The position numbers were made by a program, and so were the translations under genes. The notes beneath the pieces were generated by a model, which saw nothing but the letters and a program-made list of their open reading frames with translations, was not told where the DNA came from and ran no database searches. A stretch of DNA of 64,000 nt from Allomyces macrogynus ATCC 38327 (taxonomy: Eukaryota; Blastocladiomycota; Blastocladiomycetes; Blastocladiales; Blastocladiaceae): contig GG745330.1 in the NCBI GenBank assembly GCA_000151295.1, positions 2,009,606-2,073,605 of the forward strand, read 5' to 3'. Below are positions 1 through 12,416 of the stretch, one piece after another (the first letter of the stretch is position 1; each line of letters opens with the position of its first letter).

Positions 1-2186
1 CTGGTGTCGTGCCGGCACATTGGGCACTTCATACTGACCGCTGGGCAGCTGCGGGTACCGGAAAGTCAGCACGTGCGGCGGCAACGCCAACGCGGTCGGC
101 GGAATTCCCGGCGGCAAGTCGGCGGGTTTCGGGACCGACGCGTCGAGCACGAGCCGGTCGGCGCACGGGTAGCACAACAGGTGCCCGCACCCGGGCAGGC
201 GCACGGGCGGGTACAGGATATCCGCGCAGATCGGGCACGTGTAAGTGGCGAGTTGCGGCGTGACGCCCTCTAGTGTCTGGTTCACGGCAGTCACGAGCGC
301 GCGCGTAAACTCGTGCCCCGCATCCGACGACGCCGCGACCATACGCCGAATCCGGGCAAGGTCGTCGGTGCGTGCGATCGCTGCGTGCAACGGATCAGCA
401 TGCTCGGCAGCATCAAGTGCTTGCCAGAGCATTTGCGACGGCAACCGCGTCTTCTTGTCGTGTTTCTTGAGAATCTTGCGCACGGCCGTCGAGTTGAGCT
501 CAACGAACCGCTGCAATGCCAAAAGCTCGTGGTTGAGCTGCAAAAAGTGCGAGTAAACTGCCCACGACCGCTTGTCACGGAACCCAGACACGGGCGGGCG
601 GAAAAGCAGCCGCGGCAGCATCGACCGCACCGACGTCCAAACGCGCTTCGAGTGCTTCCCACCGTCTTTCCGCGCGTCCTCGGCACAGGGACTCTCGGCG
701 GGCTCGTCACCTGGCTGGATCGAGAGCACGTTGAAGTCGAACCCGGGGTGCGCGAGCGCGCGCGCCACGGTCGACTCAAACTTGAAGAGCGTGTCAGCCG
801 CGTCCTGCGGCGACTTGGGCTTATACGACATGGTCAGGAACATGTCCGACTCGAGGTAGGCGCGAATGATGCCGCGCCAAGTCGCATGGTCCGGGCACTC
901 GACGCGTGTGAGCTCCGACATTTCGCGCACCAGGTTGGTCAGCTGCGTGTGCAGCGACTTGGCCACATGGTCACGCTGGAAGTCGCCCACGCGGTGCAGC
1001 GCCGACGAGAGGTAGGCAAAGAATTGCGCGTCGGAGGCAAGGCGCACCTTGATTGCTCTGATGCAAAGAAAAAAAGGGACGGAGGTGAGCGTCACGTCAT
1101 GTCCTGTCACACTGTGGTTGCACAGAACAGAAGAAATGCGCACCCGTCCTCGGTGACTTCGCACGCAGTTCCCTGCAAAATGGGCTCGCACGACTGGCGC
1201 GTCTCCTCGTCCATTTGAATGACGAGGTACGAGTCAAACTGGGACGCGGCCGACGACCGCCGTCGCACAAACGAGTTCGTGGTCGTCGTCGACAGCGGCG
1301 ATGACGCGACCGAGTCGGGCGAGCTCGACAGGTACGACGTGCCCGGCGGGGACCTGCTCATGGGCGAACCAGGAGCGGCGGTGCCAGCCACAGCGGCATC
1401 CTCGTCTTCGACCACCTCTTCATCAACCTCCTCTTCAATCGGCGGGTGCTCAAGGACGTAGGAAATCTTGGGGCCCGACGACATGGTCGACGAGGTCCTG
1501 GACGTGAATGAGGTTGAGGTGGTGGTCGTGGCCGTGGTCCCGGCCGACGCCGTCGTCTGCACGGATACGCGGCGGTCGAGGCCGGTAGCGCCGGCGCCAT
1601 TCGAAGGCGCAGCTTCTGCATTGGCCAGTTGGGTAGCAGCGAGACTTGCCGAAAGCAGCGAGACTGGGGCGGTGGTTTCGTGCGACGGCGGCGAGCAACC
1701 CAATGGCGGCTCCGTCAGCTCTTCAACGCCCGGCGTCGTCCCTGGCGAGGACGTTCGCGACGAGACGGGGCTCGGCGACCGCGCACGCAGCGAGTCCGTG
1801 TCCACAGGTGCTGGTGCGGTCGTCGTCGTCGCCGTCGATTCGGTCTCCGTTGCAGCGGGCGTCGTCGTCGCTGGCGAGGTCGCAGTCGCAGTCGATGCCG
1901 ACGCGGCCGCACTGTCGTCGGGTTTCTCGTCCGAGACGGGTCCCCTCGGCTCGGACGCGGCGAGCAGGTCCTCGGGCGAGTAGAGGCACGGTGCCGGTGC
2001 GCCCGGCGCGGGCGGGTTGACGGCGCGCTGCAGCGCCTCGAGCAGTTCGGGCGTGACTCCGCGCGCTTCGAGTTCGCGCACGATGCCCTTGAGCTGCTTT
2101 TTCAGCGTCTTGTAGGAGAGGACGAGCGGGCGGTAGTCGGGCGGCAGGGCCGACATTTCCGTCTCGATTTGATGGCCGAACTTCAT
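1..2186 (-). CDS. SPX-RING E3 ubiquitin ligase, 3' end beyond the window
   Basis: The start ATG at 2186-2184 opens an SPX domain (MKFGHQIETEM, then YKTLKKQLK). A long Ser/Thr/Ala-rich insertion of about 250 residues follows. A GT-AG intron at 1143-1058 joins it to a second exon that completes the SPX domain: residues encoded near 1050-800 and the hallmark NSTAVRKILKKHDK near 500-440. A RING finger follows near 240-160 (CPIC, CGHLLCYPC), and its last Cys pair (CPMC) lies near 30 in another frame, so a further small intron is likely around 160-40. SPX domains bind inositol pyrophosphates, and fungal SPX-RING proteins (S. pombe Pqr1 type) limit phosphate uptake; that role is inferred here. The insertion inside SPX is longer than usual. 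The exact last splice and the stop codon are not visible. Confidence 0.8.
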
Positions 2187-3393
2187 GGCGGCGATGGGAG
2201 TCGTAGGTCGGGGGTGCAGAGGGATGGGACAGTGGTGCTGGTGCTGGTGCTGGTGCTGGAGAGGACAGATGAATGGCGGGGACGAAGTCGGAAACGAGGT
2301 CCAAGTCGAGAAGAGGGACTCGTCGAGGAGTGGAGGCAGCAGGGAAAGAACGTCGCCACTGGGCGCAACGGAAAGCTAAGGGCGGAAACTGGGGCCGGTG
2401 CACGGCAGGGGGGCCGCGAAGCGTAAGTTCACCCTGCAGCAACAGCTTTTCTTCGAAAATCGCGCGGGCGACCGCGAGTCGCAATGACCAAATGGCGCGC
2501 AGGACCAGTCGCCGATGCGTCGTGATGGCGCGAACACTGGTCACAGTCAGGCCTCCTCGACGTCGTCAAACGCAGAGCACACACACCTCAGGGACGACGA
2601 CTGGGCCCGATTGCCGTGCGAGCGAAAGATAAAGGGACGTCGAGCTCAAGTGTGCGGGGATGCAGGGCACGCTGGAAACACTGGCGCTCGGCAATGCTTG
2701 GGCGAGAGGGCGGTTCTGGATAGCGTCGTCGACGGTTCGCGCGGCGGCAACTCGTGGACCGCAACCGGCGGCGAAGGGCGGAAAACGTGGCGACACGCGA
2801 TCGGCGGCGCTCGTGCGAGACGTGTCGTCAGCCCGTGAGACGAATGCGGCGGGTCGTGGTATCGGTGAACCGGCAGCAGGCGGTGCAAGCGACGGGCCAG
2901 GCGGAAGCGGGAGACCGTCGCTCGGCGATGGACCCACTCGCCAGCGTCGCTGCCCGTCAAACGTGTTTCTGCAGCGTGCGCCACTTGGGCGCGGCCCTGG
3001 CAGCGGGCTGCGTGACGGCATGTGACCGCGTCGACAGCCCTTGGCCGCGCGCGGACAGCGTGATCGCGCCCTGATCCAGTGCTGATCTGCCCTGATCCAG
3101 TGCTGATCTGCCCTGATCCAATGCTGATCTGCCCTGATCCAATGCTGATCTGCCCTGATCGCTGGACCCCGGTTGCCTCTGGTTATCCAGGACCGCCACG
3201 AATCGCTCCTGAGGGTGTTGGATGGCTCTCTCGGCGGCGATGCATGGCTCCTGTTGGCCTTGGCACCAGACCGCTCCCAGAGCCGAAATGGCTCCTGTCA
3301 TGGCTGTCATGGCCGATCTGACAAGCTGGCCAGGCTTGCCGTGGGAATCAATGCGCGAAAGTCTATTCTTGCAACTAGCTCGTCACATCATTC
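2187..3393. other. Intergenic region without recognised gene
   Basis: This lies between the SPX-RING start and the 3' end of the glycosyltransferase gene. It holds a TGGTGC microsatellite near 2229-2259 and the 21-bp tandem array at 3071-3165. Open frames on both strands here show no family signature or convincing splice structure. Confidence 0.5.
3071..3165. repeat. 21-bp tandem repeat, about 4.5 copies
   Basis: The unit is CTGATCTGCCCTGATCCAGT plus G, with an A variant near the end of later copies (CCAATG). Copies are near-identical and directly adjacent. It lies just past the 3' end of the glycosyltransferase gene. Confidence 0.85.
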
Positions 3394-5693
3394 TCAACTG
3401 TACCCGTCCTTGGGCCGTGCATGGCCCATCCAGGTCGCGTCCCTCCCTGCCGCCATCTTGCCCGACTTGGTCGCGTTGCGCGCCAAGGTCGCATTCCACG
3501 CTGCCGTCGCGTTTCCTGCCCACGTCGCGTTGCCAGCCCACGTCGCATTACCGGCCCACGTCGCATTACCGGCCCACGTGGAGTTGCCCGCCCACGCCGA
3601 GCTACCCGGCCACGTCGCGTTCACGAGCCAAGGCGGCGCCGACAACGACGCAGCCACAGGTGGTGTCGTCGTCCCACTGGCCGGCACGTCCGGCCCGCGC
3701 AGGTCGCGCAAGTCCTCGTAGAACGGCTGGCCGTCTGGGTCGCGCACACCTAGTTCGCCACGCCCCACCCATCAGTCAGTTGCGCTGTCCACTCACCGAT
3801 GGTTGAAACGAAAACCCGCGCCAAGAACATACCTGCGCCGTACATCGGCTGACAGTACGCGGCGCTCGGCGGCGGCTGAAACTCGACCTTCTCATCCTCC
3901 TCGTTCTTGACCGGCTCCAAGTACGACGGCCGCAGCCCATACACGCTCGCCATCGGCTGCACGAGATCCTTGAGCGCCGTGAAATCGTTTTCCGTGTACG
4001 CGACCTTCAGCCGTGGCACGACCAGTGCGCGCACGCGCACTTGCTCCCCCTCGCGCGCGCTATCCCGGGCATACGCCGCCAAGTCGCGGCACAGCGTTGA
4101 GCACTCGGACGCGGAACACTGGTTGGGCGTTGTGTTCCTGCGGAACTTGACGGCACGAGATACGATCGGTGCCGCGTCCAAGATCGCGCCGCCATTCCAG
4201 CAACAGAACGTCGGGAACGGTTGTTGCGCACGCACGCGCCGCATCACGTCCGGGAACTGCACCGGATCAAACAAGTAATCGCCATCGGCTTTGCGCCACG
4301 GCGCGCCGTCGAGTCCACGCGCGACCCAGGTATCGTAAAACTGCGGCGTGCCCGAATTTTGGGGGCGGTCGTAGTCGATCCCGCACGTCAAGAGCGCATT
4401 CTGGTGCACCGACTGGTGCATCGCCTCGACGAGTTCGTCGGGGCACGCATACACGTCGTTCAAGAACAGAATCCTGTCCACCTTCCAGGGGTTCGACAGG
4501 GGCGAATGGACCAGGTCGTTGGAAACGACACGGCCCTGCGCGTCGTATACGGCCACGAGAAACTCGGTCGCCGATTGGTCGAACGGCCATGCCGGTGGAC
4601 CGTTGGGCATGGTCAGTGCGAGTAAAGGCGCGAGCGCCCGGTTGCGCACGTCGGCGAGGTACTCGATCCGGTGCACCCACCGTGGTTTCGCGCGGTCTTC
4701 AAGAATCACGGCGTGGCTGATACGCAGTGCGCGCAGGAGCGTCGTGACACCGCGCAGCATGGTCTTGGTGTCGTCGGCGGACCCGTTCTCGTAGATGCCG
4801 ACAAACACGCGTGCCGGGTCGACGTGCGAGAGTAGCGAGATCAGCGTCGTCGTCAAGTCCGGCAGCACGTCGACGCTGTTGTACAGGTTCAGGGCAATGT
4901 AGAAGGTGCGGTCGGCGAGGTGCGCGAGCCGGGGCGACGTGCGCGCGGCCGCGGGCTTGCAGTACCGTGTCACGGTGCGCGGTTGCCACCGTGCAAAGAA
5001 ATCGCGCTCTTGCTGAGCGTCGTCGCGCGCGTCGCCCGTCCACTGCGAGATGGGCACGCCCATGAGTCGTGCGCACTCGGCGGCGGGGACGGGGTCGTCG
5101 GCGGCACGGCCAGCGAGCATCGGTGCGTGTGCAAAGCATGCGAGTCGTGCGAGAAGCGCGGCACGGCGTGACGGCAGGTCAGACGGAAGAGAAAAAGTGG
5201 GCGTCGCGGGCGCGGGAGCGTCGACATTGACCGAGGAGGATGTGCGCGTCTCGTCGACGGACGGCGTGAGCGGCTGCGCGTCGTGGTCGGTCAAGTTCTC
5301 CTCGACGGGCTCGACGAGGTTGCCCGCGCCGTCGTCGTTGCCGGCTCTCCTCTCGTCGGTCTCGACGTCGTCCACGAGATTGGCGCCGCTAGGCGAGTCC
5401 TTGATCAGCCTACTGCTGTCCACTGGCCCTTTGCTCGGCGCCACGGGCACTTGGTCGGCTCGGCCGGTAGAATCCGTACGGCGGCTCGTGCTCCCGGGTA
5501 TCCTCTCGCCGGCCGGTGCCGACGGTGCCGACGCTTGCAGAATGCTCGTTGTCGAGTCGGCGCGAGCACGGTCCGGGTCATCAGCGCCGAATGATGATTG
5601 CCAGAACAGGTGGAGACTGAAGCAAACGAGCACGACAACGGCCCACCAGGTCCAGGACCGGCCGCGCAGCAGCGCGCGCAGCGAGTATATCAT
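3394..5693 (-). CDS. CAP59/CMT1-like alpha-1,3-mannosyltransferase (type II membrane glycosyltransferase)
   Basis: Start ATG is at 5693-5691. Residues about 12-35 form a single signal-anchor helix (WTWWAVVVLVCFSLHLFW), followed by a Ser/Thr-rich stem to about residue 190. The catalytic part carries the family landmarks FYIALNLYNSVDVLPDL, VFVGIYENGSADDT, ADVRNRAL and ILFLNDVYACPDEL (metal/nucleotide-sugar region), then YGAGVRDPDGQ near the C-terminus. A GT-AG intron at 3832-3750 splits YGAG|VRDP; exons are 5693-3833 and 3749-3394, giving about 738 residues. The family (cryptococcal capsule CAP59/CMT1) transfers mannose in the Golgi; the exact acceptor here is unknown. The C-terminal exon adds a tail of tandem NATWAG repeats, each an N-glycosylation sequon, which I do not associate with the family. 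Confidence 0.8.
3500..3605 (-). repeat. 18-bp tandem coding repeat giving NATWAG sequons
   Basis: The C-terminal exon of the glycosyltransferase gene contains about five copies of an 18-bp unit read on the minus strand as N-(A/S)-T-W-A-G, flanked by diverged copies (NATWPG, NATAAW, NATLAR). The units are nearly identical at the DNA level, which indicates recent slippage expansion. Confidence 0.8.
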
Positions 5694-6320
5694 AGCGTGA
5701 TCAAGTGCAAATCTTGGTCTAGTCGCGTCGAGTTGGTGCAGTCGAGGTAAATGACGGCTTCTTGTGCGGTTCTAGGCGCGCGCAGACGGTTTATAACGGT
5801 TGGGTACGGGCACGTTGGCCGCGTCCGCGTCGCGAAAGTGTCGAGGATAAGTTGGCGAGGCGGCTCTGTGTGCAGCACGTCGTGCTGCCTGCTTGCCTGC
5901 GGAAATGCCAAGGCCAGGCTGAGAATGATGGATTATGGTCAAGTTGAACGAGCAGCCCTAGGTCGTCGTCGAGATAGGTGCCGAGAAGGGCGTGGAGCTC
6001 GCAGCATGCCGTGCGCGCCCTGACGTGCGGCCGTGTGCTGCGTTCGCGCGCTGTGACATGGCACTGCGGGGGTGGAGGTGCAGGCCCGCAAACAAGCAGT
6101 CGAGTTAACCAAGACGGATGGGAGAGGTGGGGAACGCCTCCTTTGGTCGGAACAGGCGTTAGCTGCCTGCCGGCAACGCACGTCACTTTTGACGTCTGCG
6201 AGCAGCCCGTGTTACTGTTAGCCAAACTCCCTCGCCGTCTCTTTGCCAACGACAATCTGCCGCCTTCCCCGCGCCCAATTGAACCATAACTCGCCGCAAA
6301 CGCCTTGGATCACGATTAAA
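5694..6320. promoter_or_regulatory. Divergent promoter region
   Basis: About 630 bp separate the divergently transcribed glycosyltransferase (minus) and bromodomain gene (plus). No coding sequence with family support was seen. GTTTATAACGG near 5789 is TATA-like, about 95 bp upstream of the glycosyltransferase ATG, but its use is unproven. Confidence 0.4.
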
Positions 6321-8566
6321 ATGACGGCGCCCGCAGCTGTGGCCGTTACCGCGGCCGTACCGGTCGCAACAGCTGGCGACGTGGTCACCAACGTCCCATC
6401 GACCACCTCGACCACCACGACCACGCGCGAACCATGGCAGACCCAAGACTACTTGCTGCTACTCGCGGCCGTACAACGTTCTGGCGGCCTCCCCGTGCGC
6501 AACTGGCACCATGTCCAACAGTTGCTACACTTGTGCCCCTTGGCATCTGCACGGCTCCGCACATCAGGACCCAAGGTCATCTCGCCTTCGAGCCCTTGAT
6601 CACGTCCAGTGGACTCGAAGCTCATGCCGCGTCTGGTCCGTCCCGCAGACGCTCGAATGGCACTGCCAGCAATTCATGCACGACCAGCAGCCGTTTGGCA
6701 CGCCGCTCTCGCTCGACGTGGCCCTGCAGGTGCTCTATGCCAAGCGGTTCCGCGAGCTCTACAACTCGATTCAGTCCGAGGACGACGTATTGCGGTGCGT
6801 CTGCCACTTTGTCCGCCTGCTTTCGCCGCGCCATGACTGACCGTGAAACTGGCCATTGTTCAAACAGTGAGGAACTGCGCAAACTGTACCCGCCACCATC
6901 GACTCCCTGCTCGTCGGCCACACCTGCGTCCTCTTCTACCCCCGTGCCCGACGCAGTACCCGACTCAGTCCTCACACCGCTCTCGATCGTGACACCGAGC
7001 AGCGATGCGCCGTCCGCGGCCAGGAGAGGATCGGTGGGACCCGCGTCGTCTCCGACTCGCGCACTTGGTGCTAACACTGCTGTACCGGTTCCTGCCGCGG
7101 ACCAGTCCGCTGATGCGGCAGCTCTGCGCGCCGAGGACCGATCTACCGATTCCGACGCACCAATGGCCGTCGACTCGCCCCCACACCCGTCAGAAACCGC
7201 CGACGAGCTGATGGACGTGGACACGAGCCCCGTCACCGACCCCACATCCACCATTACCTCCGTAGCGTCGGCACCCGCACCCGCCGTCACCTCTCCCGCT
7301 TCCCTACCCGCGGCCGACAGCACGAGCACCCCACCTGCCGCTCTCATGCCCGACGCCGCCACTTCCACATCCACCCCACCTTCTACCTCCGCGACTGACG
7401 CTGCATCCGCGCCTACCACGCACCCGCTGACGCAAGTCATGGCCATGGACGTCGACACCGACCCAGACACGGCGCCGTCATCGGAACACTCGAGCGAACT
7501 CGCGATCGCCTTACCCGACTCGGACGCGCACGCGATCGCGTTACCGGACCCGACACCCACGTCGCCGTCAGTGTTCCCGCCATGGGCCGGTTCGCGGCGC
7601 GGATCACGCGAGAACGTCAAGGCTGAAAGCAGCGCTGCTCCCGGTGGCACTGGTGGTGATGCCGAGGAGGTGGATGGGGAAGATGAGAATGACGAGACGA
7701 GCGAGGTGATATCGCTCGACGTCGAGTTTTCCGATACCATGTCCGAGGCGCGGGGCGGGGCAGCAGCACCGAAGCGGGTCAAAGACGAGGACGCCGAGGA
7801 CGCCGAGGACGCCGAGGACGCGGTTGTCGCTGCTGCGGCGCGCGCGCTGCGCGAGACGACCTCCGGGTCGGACGTAACCATGGGCGAGGCGACGTCGTCG
7901 TCGGAACCTGTTTCGCGCACGGCGAGCGTCGACGCAACGCCCAGTGCAGCTCCTGCGCTGACCGCGGCGCCCGCTGCCGCCCCCGCGCGACGCGGCCGCC
8001 GCACGTCGCTCAAGCAGGGCGACGACAAGTACAAGGCGTGGCGGCGTCTGTGTCTGCACAAGTGGGACGACATTGCCTCGCTGCGACTCGGCAACACGTT
8101 CCAGTCGCACGGTGGGCGGCGGGATACGGATCTCGGCGAGACGTATCGCGCCGTGATCAAGCAGCCCATGGACTTGAAGACGATTCGGCAGAGGGTGCGG
8201 GACGGGTCGGTGCATGCGACCGACGAGTTTCATCGCGATTTGCTGCTGATGCTGGCCAATACGTGCATGTATTACCCGCCCGGATCGGACTGGCACGCGA
8301 TGGCGCTCGAGATGAAGGGCGAGGTGGAGGTGCAGATGGCGCAGTTTAGGAGTGTGGAGGCCGCGGCCGCGGCGAGGGTCGCCGGCGGGGTGCATGGGTC
8401 GCCGGCACCGTCGGCGGCGGGGGCGGCGACACCGGATGCAAAGCCGGTGCTGGGCAGACGCGATGTGTCACCGTCGCCGTTGCCAGAGCCCATGGTGGTG
8501 AGCGCGGCGGGCGCAGACGGGGATGAGGGCGAGAGTGGGGTCACGGTCAAGACGGAAATGGCGTAG
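6321..8566 (+). CDS. BRD8/Bdc1-like bromodomain protein (NuA4-type subunit)
   Basis: The model has three exons, 6321-6575, 6649-6794 and 6868-8566, with two 73-bp GT-AG introns that keep frame, giving about 699 residues. The N-terminus carries a BRD8-like SANT/Myb-type segment (WQTQDYLLLLAAVQRSG, NWHHVQQLL) and a helical ELYNSIQSEDDVLREELRKLY that runs across the second intron. The middle is a long Ser/Thr/Pro/Ala-rich disordered stretch. A bromodomain lies at about residues 520-625 (YKAWRRLCLHKWDDIASLRLG, VIKQPMDLKTIRQRV, ANTCMYYPPGSDWHAMA). The acetyl-lysine Asn position appears to be taken by MYYP rather than a clear YN pair. BRD8 and S. pombe Bdc1 sit in the NuA4/TIP60 acetyltransferase complex; that membership is inferred from domain layout. 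An upstream in-frame codon at 6243 is an alternative start. Confidence 0.75.
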
Positions 8567-10439
8567 GCCGCGTGAATGAATGAATGAATGAGTGGATGGG
8601 TTGTGGGGTTAGTTTCCTTATCCGGCTCGCTTTGCTGTCGGGGCGAGCGGCCTGGTCGCGTAAGTTGGCTCCAATGCTTGGCTCCAAACGCGCAGGCAGT
8701 TGCTGCTGTTGGCTTGTCGAAACGTGCAAGTCACACATGTCTCCCGTCTCACGGCTGCGTTGGCTCGCTCTGGTTTTGCTCACGCTCCTCGGCGCGTCGT
8801 GCCGTTTGTCGACCGCCGCGTCGTTTGCATTTCGCGTCGTCGTCGGCGCGTGCCGTGTTGACGACCCCAACTCCAGCAAAACGACCTGCCAGCTTGCTGC
8901 AGTCGGCAGTCTGCACCTCTCGCTGCGACTCCGCCTTAGACGTGATCGACCTTGACCGACTTTCCTCCACCCTGTCGCTGACTTTGCTCTGCGGGCATCG
9001 CAACTGCCTGCCAACTCCCTGCAACCGACCTGCTGCAATCTCTCGTCCGCAGCTCGCCGCGTCCTCGCCAGCCCAACTGCTGCACGCACGCTCACGGGGC
9101 CCAATCAACTTGGTTCTTGCCTGGCTCCTGTCCTTGGCCGGCTGTATTCTTTCCACTGTTCGACTCGGCACCCTTTTCGCGAGCCTCGAGCTGCACTTGA
9201 CCAACCGGGTATTTTCGACGAGCCCGTGCACCATCCTGTCGCGCCAGCCCACGGCGCCTGGGTCGCCTCCTCGACTGCCGCGTGCGTGTGGACCTCGTCT
9301 TCCTCCGCCCAGCACGCCCGGCGCGGTCGGTCGATGGATCCGTCCGCCAGACCCTCCCCTCCGTCTCGTGGCTCGGTCGTTCACCTGCAACGTGGCCAGT
9401 CGACGCCGGCCGATGGATGGATCCACGGGCGTGAGCAGGAGGGCTGCGGTAACTCCTCACGCGGAGGGGTCGGAAGGGACCGTACATCCGACGCATGGTG
9501 GCACGCCTCCCGGGTGTCGTCGTTACAACACGATATGGGGTGGTCCCTGACTGACAAACACCATCTTTTTTGGTCCCCTTGTTCCAGCCCGTTGTCCTTC
9601 CGGCTCGTCATCCACCATCACCGGCCGGCCATCACCGACTCCTCCAAAAAGCGCCCGTCGCCACCCGTCGACCCTGATCAACCCCCGCCGGCGAGAGACG
9701 ACCGGTGCCCGCACATCACCAACCGTGCGAACGGCGCAGCAGCGACGTTCTCCGTCGCATTTCTGGTACATACTCGAAAGGGTGCCAGCCGAGCCCAACC
9801 TTGCCGACGACGACGCGCATGCGCTCTGCCAGTCACCTTTGAACCGGCCGCTGCGTTACCCCGGCCGGTTGGTGTGGACATCCACGACGCACACTGACGC
9901 TCCCAGCCTGTCCCGAGTGACGGCTGCGCCTCTCGTCGAGGAACGGGTGCACCCAGCCGTGATCGGACACTGTCGTCTCGACTGGCGCGAACGTGGCGTG
10001 CACGCAGCCCGTCGGCGCTGCACGTTGCACCACCTACCCCGGAAAAGCTTAACGCTTTTTTCTTTTGGTCGGTGCCTGTTCTCCGTGCAAAACCCGGTAA
10101 AGTGCGCACGCGTGCCCCACCATTTTCTCCTTTACCGCTGGCGCGCTGTGGACGTTTCTGCACGCGACTTCGACAAACAACGTGGGGCGCGTGATCGGGC
10201 GCAAACCCAAATCCAAGGCATTTCCGTCCCCGTTCCCGTCCCTGTCGCCATCGTCTCGTCCTCGACCCCCAGGCAGTTTATAACGCGCGCGTCCCCCGGC
10301 AGTCAACGTCCCCTCTTCGTTCTCGCCTCCCACCTCCTCTTTCCTGATCTCCCGCGTCTTCCGCGTCCGCGAGTCTCGCTCCATTGCTCGCTCGTTCTCG
10401 GGTCACGCACCACCACCCCCGCCTCTCGTCTCCGAAACG
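8567..10439. other. Intergenic region / 5' region of kinase gene
   Basis: This stretch of about 1.9 kb has no supported gene. It begins with a GAAT microsatellite (8572-8592). Closer to the kinase start it becomes pyrimidine-rich, with a TATA-like TTTATAACG near 10277, about 160 bp before the kinase ATG. Long open frames (for example plus 8588-9550) have no family resemblance and look compositional. Confidence 0.45.
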
Positions 10440-12416
10440 ATGCTCGCCGTTGTGTCGTCCAAGTCTGCCGCGGCCGCGCGCGCGGCCTCCAGCCCGCTCC
10501 CGCCAACGCCCATGTCCCCTGCGACCGCTGTCGACCCGGTCGACCTGCTCACGGCCGCCGCCGCGTCGGCCAAGGCGCGCCGCTTCGCGGTCGCCAGCTC
10601 CACGCACCACGCGGCCGCGTGCGTGCCTACCTCGCCGCGGTCGCGCACGACCCCGGCCATGGCGCCCGCTACCTCGCCGGCGCAGTCAGTCGTCGAGATT
10701 GGCGCGGTCATCCAGGGCAAGTGGCGCGTGGTACGTCTTTATTATTCTCGTGGATACGGTCAAGAAGCTTAACTCCACTGGAGCTGACCATGGGTGTCTC
10801 CCATCACCTCTGTCTCCCACCCACAGCTCGGCAAGCTTGGCCAGGGCGCATTTGGTCAAACACTCGAGGCCGAAGACCTTGCCACGGGCCATCGCGTCGG
10901 GATCAAGTTTGAAATGGGCACGGCCGTCAAGCCGGTCCTCAAGCTCGAAGTCTCGATTTTGCGCCGCATGCACGGATGCCTCTACGCGTCGCACCTCTAC
11001 GGCCACGGCGTCCTTCCCGTGCCCGTCGAATCTGCTGCCCCCACGGACACGGCTCCGCAAATGTTCATGGTCATGTCGCTGCACGGCGCGAACCTGTCGG
11101 ACCTGCGCAAGCGGCAACCCGACCACCGGTTTTCGCTGTCGACGACGGCCTTGCTTGGCCGGCAAATGATCGCGTCCCTGCGCGAATTGCATCATGCGGG
11201 TTACCTGCACCGCGACGTGAAGCCGTCCAACTTTGTCATGGGTCTCGACCGGCACGTTCCCGACGCGCGCGGGTTCCGCCGCGCGCGGTGCTACGTGATT
11301 GATTTCGGGCTCGCTCGCCGGTACTTGACCGCCGACGGCCATGTGCGCGACGCCCGCGCGACGGCTGGGTTCCGCGGGACCGCGCGGTACGCGTCGCTTG
11401 CCGCGCACGAGTCGCGCGAACTCGCGCGCCGCGACGATCTCTGGTCGGTGCTTTACCTGCTGGTCGAGGCCCTGACGGGCTCGTTGCCGTGGCGCCGTGA
11501 AAAGGACCGCGATGCCGTTTACGCGATCAAGAAGGTCGCGTCGGGGCCCGGATTGGTCGCCGACTTGCCCGTGCCGCTGCGCCAGTTCCACGCGCACCTC
11601 GTGCAGCTGCAGTACGCCGACGAGCCCGATTACGAGTACCTGATGGCGCTCATGGACCAGTGCCTCATACTCGCTGGTGAAGGGCCCGCGGTGCCTTACG
11701 ACTGGGAACGGCCCGCGCATATCCCCAAGCCCCCGATGCCGATGTGCCATCCCGCGCCGGTCGCAGTCGCTGCGCCGACGCTTGCGCGGCCCGCCGCCGA
11801 GTCGGTTGGGATCGCGCTTGCGCAGGCCGCGGTCGCGGCTACCCCCGCCTGCGAGCCCTTCCCCGGCACCACGCAGCATCAGCAGCCGTCGACCCCCGCA
11901 GCCACGCCCGTCCTCGACCGCACCGTTGTCGCTGCGCACTCGCCGCGGTCAGTGCTCGGCACGTTTGTCGGCGGCGGTCTCTCCGCCTCTGCTGCTGCTG
12001 CGGCCGGTCCCGACACGAACGCGACCGTCCGCCGCCGGTTCTCGCTGCGCAGCAAGTCGCCGGCGCGGCAGCACGCGCTCGGGTCGACGACAGTCGTGGC
12101 GCACGGCAAGAACGCCGAGGCTGGGCACAAGAAGTCGGCGTCGGTCCTTGCGCGGCTGCAACGCAACGTCAAGGACTGGCATGCGCGGCTCGTCAAGCCG
12201 AGTGAAGGGCCCAAGGCGCCCGCCGTCGCGCCGCCGCGCCTCCGGCCGGCCAAGTTTCGCCGGTTCCGTCGCGCTTCGGCGTCGGCCGTGTCAGACCCGC
12301 ACGTGCTCGATGCTGAGAATGAGTTGGCCGCGTGCGCCGAGACGGCGACGACGTCGACGACGGTGCCGTCGCTCGCCCGCCGGCTGTTTGTGATGCATGT
12401 GCATGACCAGGCCTAA
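10440..12416 (+). CDS. CK1-group protein kinase, TTBK-like
   Basis: Exons are 10440-10730 and 10827-12416, joined by a 96-bp GT-AG intron in phase 0, giving about 626 residues. An Ala/Pro/Ser-rich N-terminus leads into the kinase domain from about residue 93: glycine loop GQGAFG (102-107), catalytic Lys in VGIKFEMG, HRDVKPSNF (from 225), DFGLARRY (from 256), then AGFRGTARYASLAAH and RRDDLWSVLYLLVE. The NF and RGT-RYAS motifs are typical of the CK1 group, and the DLWS...LPWR arrangement is closest to tau-tubulin kinases. Key catalytic residues are all present, so it should be active on Ser/Thr. The C-terminal 230 residues are low-complexity and basic. Substrates cannot be inferred. Confidence 0.85.

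Noticed and set aside
3173..3806. Plus-strand frames with repetitive Ala/His/Pro content
   Set aside because: They are antisense to the NATWAG-repeat exon of the glycosyltransferase gene.
6622..8169. 515-residue minus-strand frame
   Set aside because: It is antisense to the bromodomain gene's disordered region; composition follows from GC-rich codon use, with no motif.
8588..9550. 320-residue plus-strand frame in the intergenic region
   Set aside because: No domain, no splice context, composition like random GC-rich sequence.
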